Shown here one piece after another: positions 36,211 to 46,539 of a DNA stretch of 64,000 nucleotides. The notes under the pieces are model-generated. The model made no database searches. It worked only from the letters and a program-made list of their open reading frames with translations, and was not told the origin of the DNA. Every line of letters begins with the position of its first letter. Within the stretch, counting starts at the first letter, position 1. The translations under genes were made by a program, and so were the position numbers. Location: NCBI GenBank assembly GCA_030248195.1, contig JASAND010013601.1, positions 1 to 64,000 on the forward strand, written 5' to 3'. This stretch comes from Trissonchulus latispiculum (lineage: Eukaryota; Nematoda; Enoplea; Enoplida; Ironidae).

Positions 36211-36808
36211 AAGGTCTACGAGAACTGCGGGTAGGCTACACCCATGCCGGACACAGTCTTCGATTGCAATCTCCCATGGGATTAAAAGCGAACAATATAA
36301 TGCCAGATATAGTCAGGATCCCAAAAAAACCAGTTGACAGTTTTTTGCTCCAAACTTTTGCAGGGTGACGTGGGACAGCCCAACTAGGGTGTATACGCAT
36401 AGGGCTCGGTCCGACACATATGCCCACCTATAGCCCCTAGCCTGCCTCCCTGGCAATCCTGGTAATTAAAAAATTTTGGTGATTTTTTTTGGGAACGATT
36501 CCCAAAAAAAGAACCAGCGTTCCCAAATAAAAAACCACCCTCTTTACTAATGGCAGAGAAGAGGCAGGGCAAATCTAATATTACCTATATATAGCCCATA
36601 ACCGAATAATACTACACGCTACTTGGTGGAGCCCAAGGGTATAGCCTGGGCACGGCAGCCCACTTAGACTACCTTGGATCACCATGACATGGTGAGTCTG
36701 GAGGTGTAAGTTCCGATAACTTTTCTTTGAGCGGCAAACGCCTTAAGCCGAAGTTTATAGCAGATTTGGCACCCTTTTAACGTGTATTTTCTTTAAGTAC
36801 ACTATAAA

Positions 36809-37613
36809 ACAAGTAATAAAAATGCTCCTCTGGAGCATGAAAAAAGTAATATGGGTGATGGTGAGGTTGCAAAATCAAGAGAGGACTAGTCTTAAAAATG
36901 CTTAATATGGGGCTAGGTTCAAAAATAGAAGAGGACTAGGTTGTGAGCGAATTAATATGGGCACAGCTTCGCCGAACAACCCATATTCGCGGTTTTTAAA
37001 TGTAAATGATTATGCATATCCACGATACATTTAGTTTATTGTTCATAAATAATCTACAGCTACGGTATGTGTTCGAGCTTTGTTCGAACTTTTATTTTAG
37101 CAAACGCTTTCTTCGATAAATTCTTTATACTAACCTGCGCAATTTACGTATATCTATTTATACGGAAAATTTATATTCAAGAATAATTTAGGACTCTCCG
37201 ACGATCTTCTGTTTCCCCCTGACTTGGACCAATAGCTTTAGCATAGCCTTACATCTCTCCTAGTAGTAGATCCTGCCGTAGTTCAACACAACAAAATTAT
37301 GATAATTTACGTATATATTCCTAGCTAGTCTAACAGTGCATGCAAACAGCTATATTCAATGAGTATTCAACGTTTAAATTTTTTATTGACTGACATTGAT
37401 AGCTCTAAGTTAAGACGAAACGTGAAATCCCGCGAATATGGGTTGTTCGGCGAAGCTGTGCCCATATTAATTCGCTGACAACCTAGTCCTCTTCTATTTT
37501 TGAACCTAGCCCCATATTAAGCATTTTTAAGACTAGTCCTCTCTTGATTTTGCAACCTCACCATCACCCATATTACTTTTTTCATGCTCCAGAGGAGCAT
37601 TTTTATTACTTGT
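36809..37613. repeat. Near-perfect palindromic module with ~186-bp arms
   Basis: The arm begins ACAAGTAATAAAAATGCTCC, followed by the hairpin ATGCTCC-tct-GGAGCAT, and holds three TAATATGGG motifs about 50 bp apart. I count one mismatch between the arms. The ~435-bp loop is A+T-rich and non-coding. It directly precedes array sequence of the next composite element. Confidence 0.85.
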
Positions 37614-37732
37614 CCTTCTGTCATTTTAAAGGTTCCCTTTCCAGCAGTGAGCTAACGCAGATAAGGAGCTTGAACAATGCAATAGGCAGGTCAAATGTGA
37701 GCAAATGGGCTTTCATTTGATACCAAACATGA

Positions 37733-38498
37733 CAGGGTTTTTTTTTGAAAATCGGACCTGCGTAAATTTTGCGTATTTTTGTTTTCGAGTGCGTATTTTT
37801 AATTTCGACTGCGTAAAATTACAAAAATCGCTTCTCAACGTTATAAAAGCTATAAACGCATTTAGCGTCGAATTAATGCTGTTTTAAGAGTTTTAAACAA
37901 CGTTAGGAATCTTAGCTTGAGTTAAAATTGCGTGCTCTCTCTGTGGTGTAAGAGTATGAATGAATAGGTGACGAAAAATATATAGATACGCAGGGGGTCT
38001 GGGGGGCTGGGGTCTGGGGGGCGCAGCCCCCCAGAAGTTGAAGAAAATTTCAAATTTCGGAGTAAATTTGCTCTTAAAACTTTGACTTCTTTGCCTTGAA
38101 CAGTTTAATAGTTAAGCCAATATTTGGTTAGACAAACAGAGTTACCGTTCCCTTGATTGAACACATAATATAAGATTTTAATTTATATACTATATCAAAT
38201 CAAATATAGAAAGAAAGTATCGCATGGTACAACGTAGGCTTAGGCAGAAAGTATAATCAACTGTAGACGGAGGGAAAATCGAAGAGCTATGCGGGGGGTC
38301 TGGGGGGCGGCAGCCCCCCAGAAGAAACCAGAGCCCAAACTACGGTAAATTGTCTCAAGAAATTAATTTAGAGCACTCTAGAAATTCCTACAACCGAATT
38401 TTTCGGCTGCGTATTTTGGTGCGTATTTTTGTTTTTGACTGCGTATTTTTAAGCTCGACTGCGTAAATACGCAGTATTTTACGCAAAAAAAAACCGTG
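37733..38498. mobile_element. hAT-like element with TGCGTATTTTT subterminal repeats
   Basis: Ends CAGGGTTTTTTTTTG and, inverted, CACGGTTTTTTTTTGCG, with the exact 8-bp duplication aaacatga (37725-37732, 38499-38506). Both subterminal regions repeat TGCGTATTTTT and CTGCGTAAA. It is inserted in an array unit whose two halves match across it. Two TCTGGGGGGC...GCCCCCCAGA hairpin motifs lie inside. Confidence 0.88.
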
Positions 38499-38514
38499 AA
38501 ACATGACCACATTT

Positions 38515-39450
38515 GAAGACTTTAATTTTGACCTGCACCGGACCCACAGTGGGTGGGGCACCCGCCCGCAGATCAATGGGGCCACTTTTTGTGGGTGGCA
38601 TAATGACAAAAGTTGATCGCCTCGCCAAGGGCTTTCATTTGATACCAAACTTGACCACTTTTGAATACTTTCATTTTTGACCTGCACCGGACCCACAGTG
38701 GGTGGGGCACCCACCCGCAGATCAATGGGGCCACTTTTTGTGGGTGGCATAATGACAAGTTGATCGCCTCGCCAAGGGCTTTCATTTGACACCAAACTTG
38801 ACCACTTTTGAAGACTTTCATTTTTGACCCACACCGGACCCACTGTGGGTGGGGCACCCACCCACAGGTCGGTGGGGCCAATTTTTGTGGGTGGCATAAT
38901 GACAAAAGTTGATCGCCTCGCCAAGCGCTTTAATTTGATACCAAACTTGACCACTTTTGACGACTTTCATTTTTGACCTACACCGGACCCACTGTGGGTG
39001 GGGCACCCACCCACAGGTCGGCGGGGCCAATTTTTGTGGGTGGCATAATGACAAAAGTTGATCGCCTCGCCAAGCGCTTTAATTTGATACCAAACTTGAC
39101 CACTTTTGAAGACTTTCATTTTTGACCCACACCGGACCCACAGTGGGTGGGGCACCCACCCACAGGTCGGTGGGGCCACTTTTTGTGGGTGGCATAATGA
39201 CAAAAGTTGATCGCCTCGCGAAGGGCTTTCATTTGATACCAAACTTGACCCCTTTTGAAGACTTTCATTTTTGACCTACACCGGACCCACAGTGGGTGGG
39301 GCACCCACCCACAGGTCGGTGGGGCCACTTTTTGTGGGTGGCATAATGACAAAAGTTGATCGCCTCGCCAAGGGCTTTCATTTGATACCAAACTTGACCA
39401 CTTTTGAAGATTTTCATTTTTGACCCACACCAGACCCACTGTGGGTGGGC
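38515..39450. repeat. Tandem array of ~147-bp units, second type
   Basis: Six to seven units, each with gacccacagtgggtggggca, aatgacaaaagttgatcgcc and ttgaccacttttgaagactt. Related to array A by the ttcatttgataccaaa..ttgaccacttttga core. Confidence 0.9.
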
Positions 39451-40535
39451 GCTGCGGGTCAGGGGTCACATCCACCGACCTCCGCAGTATGCTCATCGTT
39501 TTCAGCGACCCCGATTTACTATATACGGGTACCACCCCGAGGCCGAAAAACGCCATTTTTAGTGAGTTTTAGGCCATTTCTAGTAAAAGTGGGACTTAGA
39601 AACTTTTCGCCCAAATAGGCCAAAAAAATGCAAAGTTTGGGCCCATCTCCTGAAAGCTAGGGAGCAAAATTAAAAAATCCCCCTCGTTACTTTATGCACC
39701 CCTACTGGTAATTTTCAAAAAAAGATACTAGACCTCTCCAGCTTCTACCCAGTTCTAGAAAAGTGTGACCAAAATTTGCGAAAAATAGCGAAAGTCCGAC
39801 TTTGGGACCTTGGCACAGAGCCAAAATTGGCCAGGTGCCAAAATGACCAAAAAAAGGTAGCATGGGGGGATCCTGTCTACCAACATATAATAGTAGTATT
39901 GTGCCAAAATGCCCACATCGTTCCAACACTTCGCCGTAAAATGCATTTCCAATAAGCGTTATTTACTCAGAAAAAAAAAACAAACGCACGGTAACTATCG
40001 CCTAGTGCAAAAATTCGAAGTTTCGAATTCGAACCAAAAGTATGGTGGTACTTGTAGTACTACTCGAGTTGTTTACGATGGTAACCTTTTTACCACTCCC
40101 GGACCTCTAATTAGCTGGCACCAGGCCAACACGGTCTCCAGGGGGCCGCGCAGACGCCTTTACACCCATATTATGTAGGGGCGCTATCGCGCCCCTACAT
40201 AATTTCTGAGGACTTACCTGTAACAACAGTCCACATCCCCAACTTGGACTCCCGGGGACCTAGGCCAAGTTGGGGGACTATCACCAAAACTCCACCAAAA
40301 CAACTGAAATTTTGCGTAGAACCGCTTTATAACTAGGAAAACGCGTTTCCAGCGTGAATTATGCTGTAAATATCAGTTTTTATCCAAGTTCAGTACTTCA
40401 AGAGACCAACTTGGGTCCGGACCAGGTTCAGGCTGTCTGAGCCAGTCAAATCACCTCAAAGATTCCAAATATATATAAGTTATTACGGTGTTTTTTGGGG
40501 TAAAAAACAAGAGAAGCAAGGTAAGTGATCCTTAC

Positions 40536-40617
40536 CATCGCCAAAAGCAACCGTGGTATCAAACTTATAATTTCCAGTGCCGTCAGATAAAGAACTATTG
40601 GTTCGACCGGCAGCCAT
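40536..40617 (-). CDS. Possible first coding exon of an unrecognised gene
   Basis: On the minus strand an ATG at 40617 (context GGCTATGG) opens MAAGRTNSSLSDGTGNYKFD and runs 27 codons plus one base to a good donor, GTAAGG, at 40535. The peptide is hydrophilic with no signal sequence, so it does not look like the ALG11 N terminus, which is hydrophobic. No partner exon was found below it. It could be a separate gene or a chance ORF. Confidence 0.4.
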
Positions 40618-40765
40618 AGCCAACAGAAATGAAACGAAATAAATTAAAAATATAATATTAAGAATAAAATTAACAAAGGCCTAAATTAGGCAAAAAACAT
40701 ACACGTAAACGGTGATGTATAAATAGGATGGAAAGTGAAGCATATATATATATATATATATATAT

Positions 40766-41491
40766 ACAAGTAGGAAAAATGCTCCTTGCAGTCGCATGAA
40801 AAAGTTAATATGAGCTATGATGGTCAACATTTAAATGTGTCAAGGACAAGATTTAAAATGTTTAATATGAGCCAACATCTAAATAAGTAGAGGACAAGAT
40901 GTAAACGGCTAATATGAGCCGCTACGTTTCTCTTGGGCTCATATTGACGCTCATTTAGCTTTTGCTTACTTTGAATACAACATTGAAATGGCTTGTATGA
41001 ATAACGACGCATATAAACATTAATTTTGCAAAGCTGTTAGTAAATGTTTTCTTCTCCACCGCTACACCTAAGTACACATTTAAGGCCACCATATAAGTCA
41101 ACAAAACGAAACCGAAGTCCAATCTAATGAAGAAACGAAAATCTGGAACTTACACATGTTGTGAAATCTTGAGAAATCACAATTGAAGTTATCGTCACAA
41201 TCACCACATTAATTCAATATTCCCAAGCCAATCAAGTCGTTTATAAACACTGATGCTTATATATATATGCCAACCGTAAACTGTATATACGTTTGCCATT
41301 TTAGTCGCGTCAATATGAGCCCAAGAGAAACGTAGCGGCTCATATTAGCCGTTTACATCTTGTCCTCTACTTATTTAGATGTTGGCCCATATTAAACATT
41401 TTAAATCTTGTCCTTGACACATTTAAATGTTGACCATCATAGCTCATATTAACTTTTTCATGCGACTGCAAGGAGCATTTTTCCTACTTGT
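40766..41491. repeat. Near-perfect palindromic module with ~186-bp arms
   Basis: The arm begins ACAAGTAGGAAAAATGCTCC, has ATGC...GCAT near the end and three TAATATGAG motifs. I count one mismatch between the arms. The ~350-bp loop is non-coding. Confidence 0.85.
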
Positions 41492-41550
41492 CCTCTGTCT
41501 AGTTTTTGGGAACGCTGCCATAACTGTGGCAGCAGCATTCACAAATTCTA

Positions 41551-41935
41551 CCAGTGAATTCCCCATGCCCAATAAGCTTTGCATACAAAATATCAGACTT
41601 TCAGGTATCTCCAGTAGCTTGAACCATGAACCAGTTGAACCAGATCTGGCCAGCCATGGGTTGGATCACCAAAGTTACACCACCAGTGAATTCCCCATGC
41701 CCAATAGCCTTTGTATGCAAAATTTCAGCCTTCCAACTAAGCTTGAACCAGGAACTGGTTCAATTTTGAACCAGTTGAACCAGATCTGGCCAGCCATGGG
41801 TTGGATCACCAAAGTTACACCACCAGTGAATTCCCCATGCCCAATAACCTTTCTATGCAAAATTTCAGCCTTCCAACTATCTCCAGTAGCTTGAACCAGG
41901 ACCTGGTTCAACTTTGAACCAGTTGAACCAGATCT
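41551..41935. repeat. Tandem repeat, about three units of 130-142 bp
   Basis: Units start at 41551, 41693 and 41823 with ccagtgaattccccatgccc and include gaaccagttgaaccagatct. Confidence 0.85.
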
Positions 41936-43074
41936 TTTGAAGGCATGCCAATATGAGTCTATTTGGCATGCACTCATATTGGTGCGTGTACAAACTTGTC
42001 TTCTGCACTTTCCAACCTCACCAGACTCATATTAGCATTTTACATGCTTGTCTTGTTCTTAATTTACAACCGACAATATTTAGCATTTTACATGTTCCAT
42101 GTTGACTCATATTAATTTCTTTGCTCTTTAGGAGCATTTTTATTTCTTGTTTATCCACCTTTTACATGTCGTTGACATAAAAGCGTTAAAGAATTATTAA
42201 GCATTATATATGCATTAAATACTCAGACTCACGTGTGTGGTTCTATGGCAAATTGGCTCAGTTCCACCCTGACACCCCTCACACCAGACCGCTCCACAGC
42301 AAGTTAGGCTAAGTGGTTCTATGATAAAAGCTTAGTTTTCCCCCACCCCTACCCCAGCACAGCACTCTTTCTACAGCCACTTTGAGCATGCACTTTTATG
42401 AGAAAAGTTGTTCAGCTCACTTGAGGCTTTCATTTGGTACCAAATTTGACCACTTTTGAAAATTTTGATTTTCGACCCAAAATCGCCTAAGTACCCACCC
42501 CGTACCCCAGCACAGCACTCTACAGCCACTTTGAGCATGCACTTTTATGAGAAAAGTTGCTCAGCTCACTTGATGCTTTCATTTGGTATTAAATTTGACC
42601 ACTTTTGAAAATTTTTATTTTCGACCAAAAATCGCCTAAGACCCCACCTCTACCCCAGCACAGCACACTACAGCCACTTTGAGCATGCACTTTTATGAGA
42701 AAAGTTGCTCAGCTCGCTGAGGGGTTTCATTTGGTACCAAATTTGACCACTTTTGAAAAATTTCATTTCTGACCCAAAATCGCCTAAGTCCCCACCTCTA
42801 CCCCAGCACAGCACACTACAGCCACTTTGAGCATGCACTTTTATGAGAAAAGTTGCTCAGCTCGCTGAGGGGTTTCATTTGGTACCAAATTTGTCCACTT
42901 TTGAAAAATTTCATTTCTGACCGAAAATCGCCTAAGTCCCCACCCCACCCCACCACAGCACTCTACAGCCACTTTGAGCATGCAGTTCTATGACAAAAGT
43001 TACTCAGCTCGCTGAGGGCTTTCATTTGATACCAAATTTGACCACTTTTGAAAATTTTCATTTTTGACCACATG

Positions 43075-43790
43075 ACCTCCCACCGACGTGACCCTCCAGA
43101 TGGCAAAGTGGAACCACCACAGCAAGATGGGTGGGTCCAACGGCAAAAGAGATGCCAGGAATGAGCTGGGCGCACCAGAAAACCCTTATAGGCAATGTTT
43201 TGAGAGGCTATGTACAGTTCTATATGGTGTTCCCGGAAGTCGGTACCGACCGGACCCTCCAGACGGCAAAGTGGAACCAGCACAGCAGGATGGGTGGGTC
43301 CAACGGCAAAACGGACACCGGAAATGAGCTGGGCGCACCAGAAAACCCCTATAGACAATGTTTTGAGAGGCTATGTACAGTTCTATATGGTGTTCCCGGA
43401 AGTCGGTACCGACCGGACCCTCCAGACGGCAAAGTGGAACCAGCACAGCAAGATGGGTGGGTCCAACGGCAAAACGGACACCGGAAATGAGCTGGGCGCA
43501 CCAGAAAACCCCTATAGACAATGTTTTGAGAGGCTATGTACAGTTCTATATGGTGTTCCCGGAAGTCGGTACCGACCGGACCCTCCAGACGGCAAAGTGG
43601 AACCAGCACAGCAAGATGGGTGGGTCCAACGGCAAAACGGACACCGGAAATGAGCTGGGCGCACCAGAAAACCCCTATAGACAAAGTTTTGAGAGGCCAA
43701 GTAAAGCCTACTATGGACCTCCCGGAAGCGGTTACCGACCTGACCCCTCAGACGGTCAAGTGGAACCAGCCCAGCAAATTGGGTGAATCG
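43075..43790. repeat. Tandem array B, 163-bp units
   Basis: Four to five near-identical units with starts 163 bp apart (about 43088, 43251, 43414, 43577, 43740). Because 163 is not a multiple of three and the unit lacks stops, long ORFs appear in several frames on both strands; they are not evidence for a protein. Confidence 0.92.
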
Positions 43791-44502
43791 GGCAGCAAAA
43801 CTGATGGCGGGAATGGATTCGCCGTCCCCAAAAACTTTATATGCACGATTTGAGAAGTCTATCTTGAAAAATAAGCGAAAAAACTAAGTTCAAAGTCGGA
43901 CCCAACATTCACCAACTTTGGCGGGCCACTGTGGCGCTGTGGCGCAACATATCAAAAATCCGACTTCAAACGTCATAATCCGGATATATGTCCTTATCAA
44001 CCATATATAACTTGTCTGGTTTGTATTTGCACAAAGAGCTGGAAAGAAGCTAATCCCAGGCATACTTTTGGCCATTTCGACGTTCTGAGCCGACTTTGTG
44101 GCGCCACTGTGGCGCTGCGGCGCACTGTGGCGCGGCGGTGACCACATATATCGAAAGTCACTAACCTATATATATTGATGATATACCGCAATAGGTGTCT
44201 GAACGTCGCTACATTCTGTGAAAGAGGCTACAAAATGGTGACATACAAGGGTAAAACGGAGACACCGGAAAAAAAAAACATCGCCGGCATAACTGCCGGC
44301 GGGTGCAACTTTTTAACGGTAGGTGATAGGGGGATGAAATTTTCCAATTATACTAAACTCGACACGGACTTTCTTTTGCGCACAAAATTTGCGCAGGATC
44401 TGCGCAGAAATCTGCGCAGCCTCTGCGCAGCGCCTCTGAAGGCTGTCATTGGGGCGTTTTGACTCATATTATAGGGGTCGCTACCGCGACCCCTATGATA
44501 AT

Positions 44503-44634
44503 TCAGTTATGCCAGTTTGAGATGTTATTTTTGTTTTGAATCATCTGTTCTGCACACGGACGCCAGTAAAACTGATCCAGACCCTGCCCTGCCGTGTCCG
44601 GATCGAGTAACAGGACCCGAAAGCCAACTTTGCT
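44503..44634 (-). CDS. Terminal exon of an unrecognised gene
   Basis: The acceptor CTAACAG is at 44641-44635 on the minus strand. The frame opens SKVGFRVLLLDPDTAGQGLD, continues QFYWRPCAEQM and ends WHN with TGA at 44505-44503, 43 residues. A stop lies in this frame just before the acceptor, and the exon has higher G+C than its surroundings, like the YKT6 and ALG11 exons. I do not recognise the protein. Upstream exons were not identified. Confidence 0.5.
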   Translation of the reverse strand, partial: SKVGFRVLLLDPDTAGQGLDQFYWRPCAEQMIQNKNNISNWHN

Positions 44635-45149
44635 CTGTTAGCAGCTCCAGATAGGTATATACGCTCTGCACTGACAGCTGGTCAAACTTGACAAACGTGT
44701 ACCAAGCAAGAGTACATAATAACTAAGAGTGTGTCAAGTTCTTAGTTATTAGGCTCGCGCTCGGTTATTTGGACTCAGTTAGTCCAAAGTGGGACTGCTG
44801 CTAGTTTCAGCGCACAATCATAGCATGCAAATTGCTTTGAAGTGATGGGTCTGATTTGTGGGGGGTTCAGCTATTATCGTGCAGATCATGCCGCAAGCCT
44901 AATGACTGAGAACATGGCGATATCCTAGAAAATATTTACTCTTGCGTGTATACCTACATAGTGATCGCTCCAAGAATGAGGAGGCAATTCTCTGCGCATA
45001 GCTCGCCGTATGTTTACGTTTACACAAATTTGGTCTACTACGAACACCAACGTGGAGAGGCCCAGTTGTTAGCGTGCATTGTGCCTGAACCTGCTGTTTG
45101 GTTGTCACGTTATCTTATTATGTACTCTTAATGTGATATAATGCAATCT

Positions 45150-45770
45150 GCAGTACTCTGTTGAGCCCTACATGTCTGTTGATCCTGTGTGACGTATTAA
45201 TGCTCATCTTGTATTGTATACTTCTGTGCAACTTCATGTAATTTATGAACGGTTGTACTAATATGTGTTCCAAAAATGTTTTTAAAGAAATTTCTGTATA
45301 AAATATGTGCTCGTAAAAGTAAAAGTTTTTATTTGCAACCTTTCTGTCGTTGGTCTTACCATTAAGAAATTTATAGGGCCGGGCCGCGTATTTAGATAGT
45401 GTACGTGCGTGTCGGGCCGGGACAGACCTGGATTTGCTGTTCCGGGGTCCAAAATAAGATTTCTTCTTTATTGTGAAGCTAATCTTACTCTGATGTATTT
45501 AGTAAAAATTTGCCAGACGAATTTTCACAGAGTTATTTTCGTATGAATTGCTAATCTCAACCCGGTTTGGTCAATGGAATTGGCTTCACGTTCATCCCCC
45601 CCTTTTTTAACATTGCTCTTGAGGGTTAGGTTAGGTTAGGCTTATTTCTAAGCATTCCACATCAATAGTATATCGAAATTATTTGTATCATTTTTTCAAC
45701 ATGGTGTCTCAATCCAAGCAACTAAATATACGTATATACGTAGTATATCTTGGTTGGCGGAGAAGATGTG
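45150..45770. other. No gene recognised; short TTAGG run
   Basis: Mostly unique A+T-rich sequence. Three consecutive TTAGG units lie at about 45625-45640, just before the direct repeat at 45771. Too short to call telomeric. Confidence 0.4.
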
Positions 45771-46192
45771 TTTACCAATTGAGAGGCGGCTAATCCTCTT
45801 CCCCTGCTGAACTATATAACGACTAACTTCCAAAACGGCTTTTAAATACACTAAGCCCTGTTAAAATAATTTTAGGATTGAATAAATGATGAGAGAGATG
45901 TAATCTTTTCGAAAGTTGCAAATGTGCGAGGCACTAGCACGTACAGTGCAGATCAGCCTAGTGACCAATGGCGAATCCAGGATTTCGGTGCGGTTCCCCG
46001 TTTCTTAAGTTCCCCGCAGGAGTCAAAGAAAATTTCTTTTTGCAGTAAAATCTGTCTTTAAAATAAAATTTTTGATTTTTTGCATTTTGAAGAGCAAGGA
46101 AAATGTTTTTAAAAGGTTACACATTTTTTGGGCAAAATGGAAAATCTCAACGAAAATTCGGATGCCTAGCAAGCTTTTTCTTCAAAGACACT
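45771..46192. repeat. Left ~422-bp direct repeat flanking the reverse-transcriptase pieces
   Basis: Nearly identical to 55843-56267 (small differences such as a 4-bp tata and one A). It includes a hammerhead-like core (45887-45914) and part of a CAATGGCGAATCCAGG-ended MITE. A direct repeat around an RT gene fits an LTR-like or Penelope-type (pLTR) arrangement, but the outer boundaries are not clean. Confidence 0.8.
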
Positions 46193-46205
46193 TAGCATTA
46201 GCACA

Positions 46206-46538
46206 GTAGCATAGCTTAGCATAGTATTAGCCAAAAGACAAAAACTCTGCGAAATATATAAAACTAAATATAAATGTAACCCTTTCTGGATAATCAACAA
46301 TAACAAACCTATCCTTGATACCTTAACACACTTAAACAAAAAGAAAGCAGCAAAAACAATAAATACTTTTGACTTCACCACACTATACACTAATCTAGGA
46401 CACAGGACAATAAACACAGCAGTTTCTGAGCTAGTAAAGGACCTTACATTCCAAACTGCATATAAGAAATGATAAAATATACTGGGGTAACGGAGAACCT
46501 AAATTCACTACTATAAACCCACAAGAAGTGATAGATAT
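46206..46538 (+). pseudogene. Reverse transcriptase, upstream piece (probably Penelope-like)
   Basis: Translation gives CEIYKTKYKCNPFWIINNNK, then INTFDFTTLYTNLGHR, the conserved first catalytic Asp block (xFDFxxLYTxxxH) of RTs. It ends ...FQTAYKK at a stop; the next segment (KIYWGNGEPKFTTINPQEVI, DMCN) is in another frame, so there is a frameshift near 46471. The fingers region before it is missing: the piece starts right after the direct repeat. The following part of the domain lies at 54562. Confidence 0.7.
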
Positions 46539-46539
46539 G

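Larger units (their letters stand above)
36809..40203 (+). mobile_element. Composite element copy 3: palindromic module, tandem array, hairpin
   Basis: The palindromic module (36809-37613) is followed by array-type sequence interrupted by the hAT-like element at 37733, the array at 38515-39450, and a terminal hairpin with a 15-bp stem (40170-40184 and 40189-40203). The hairpin differs from the other copies at paired positions (GTAGGGGCGC with GCGCCCCTAC). That the parts form one element is inferred from the same order in copies 4 and 5. Confidence 0.55.
40766..44499 (+). mobile_element. Composite element copy 4: palindromic module, tandem arrays, hairpin
   Basis: The palindromic module is followed by a ~136-bp tandem repeat (41551-41935), a half-module (41950-42160), array A (42240-43070), array B (43075-43790), a TGCGCAG cluster (44390-44440) and the hairpin ATAGGGGTCGC-tacc-GCGACCCCTAT (44471-44496). 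After the module both this copy and copy 3 continue with cctNctgtc-like sequence, supporting one element. Its end lies a few bases from the stop codon of the gene at 44503. Confidence 0.6.

Noticed and set aside
36809..37613. CRISPR-like repeats in the spaced ATATGRG motifs
   Set aside because: The motifs are short, few, lie in inverted arms and sit in an intron-bearing eukaryotic genome without cas genes.
38388..39556. ORFs of 90-188 residues on the minus strand with repeated SLCHPQK-type peptides
   Set aside because: Translation of the ~147-bp tandem array; the peptide repeats only reflect the DNA repeat.
43131..43853. Overlapping ORFs of 105-147 residues in several frames on both strands
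   Set aside because: They follow the 163-bp tandem unit and repeat it in rotating frames. The unit simply lacks stop codons; there is no start/stop or splice logic and no recognisable domain.
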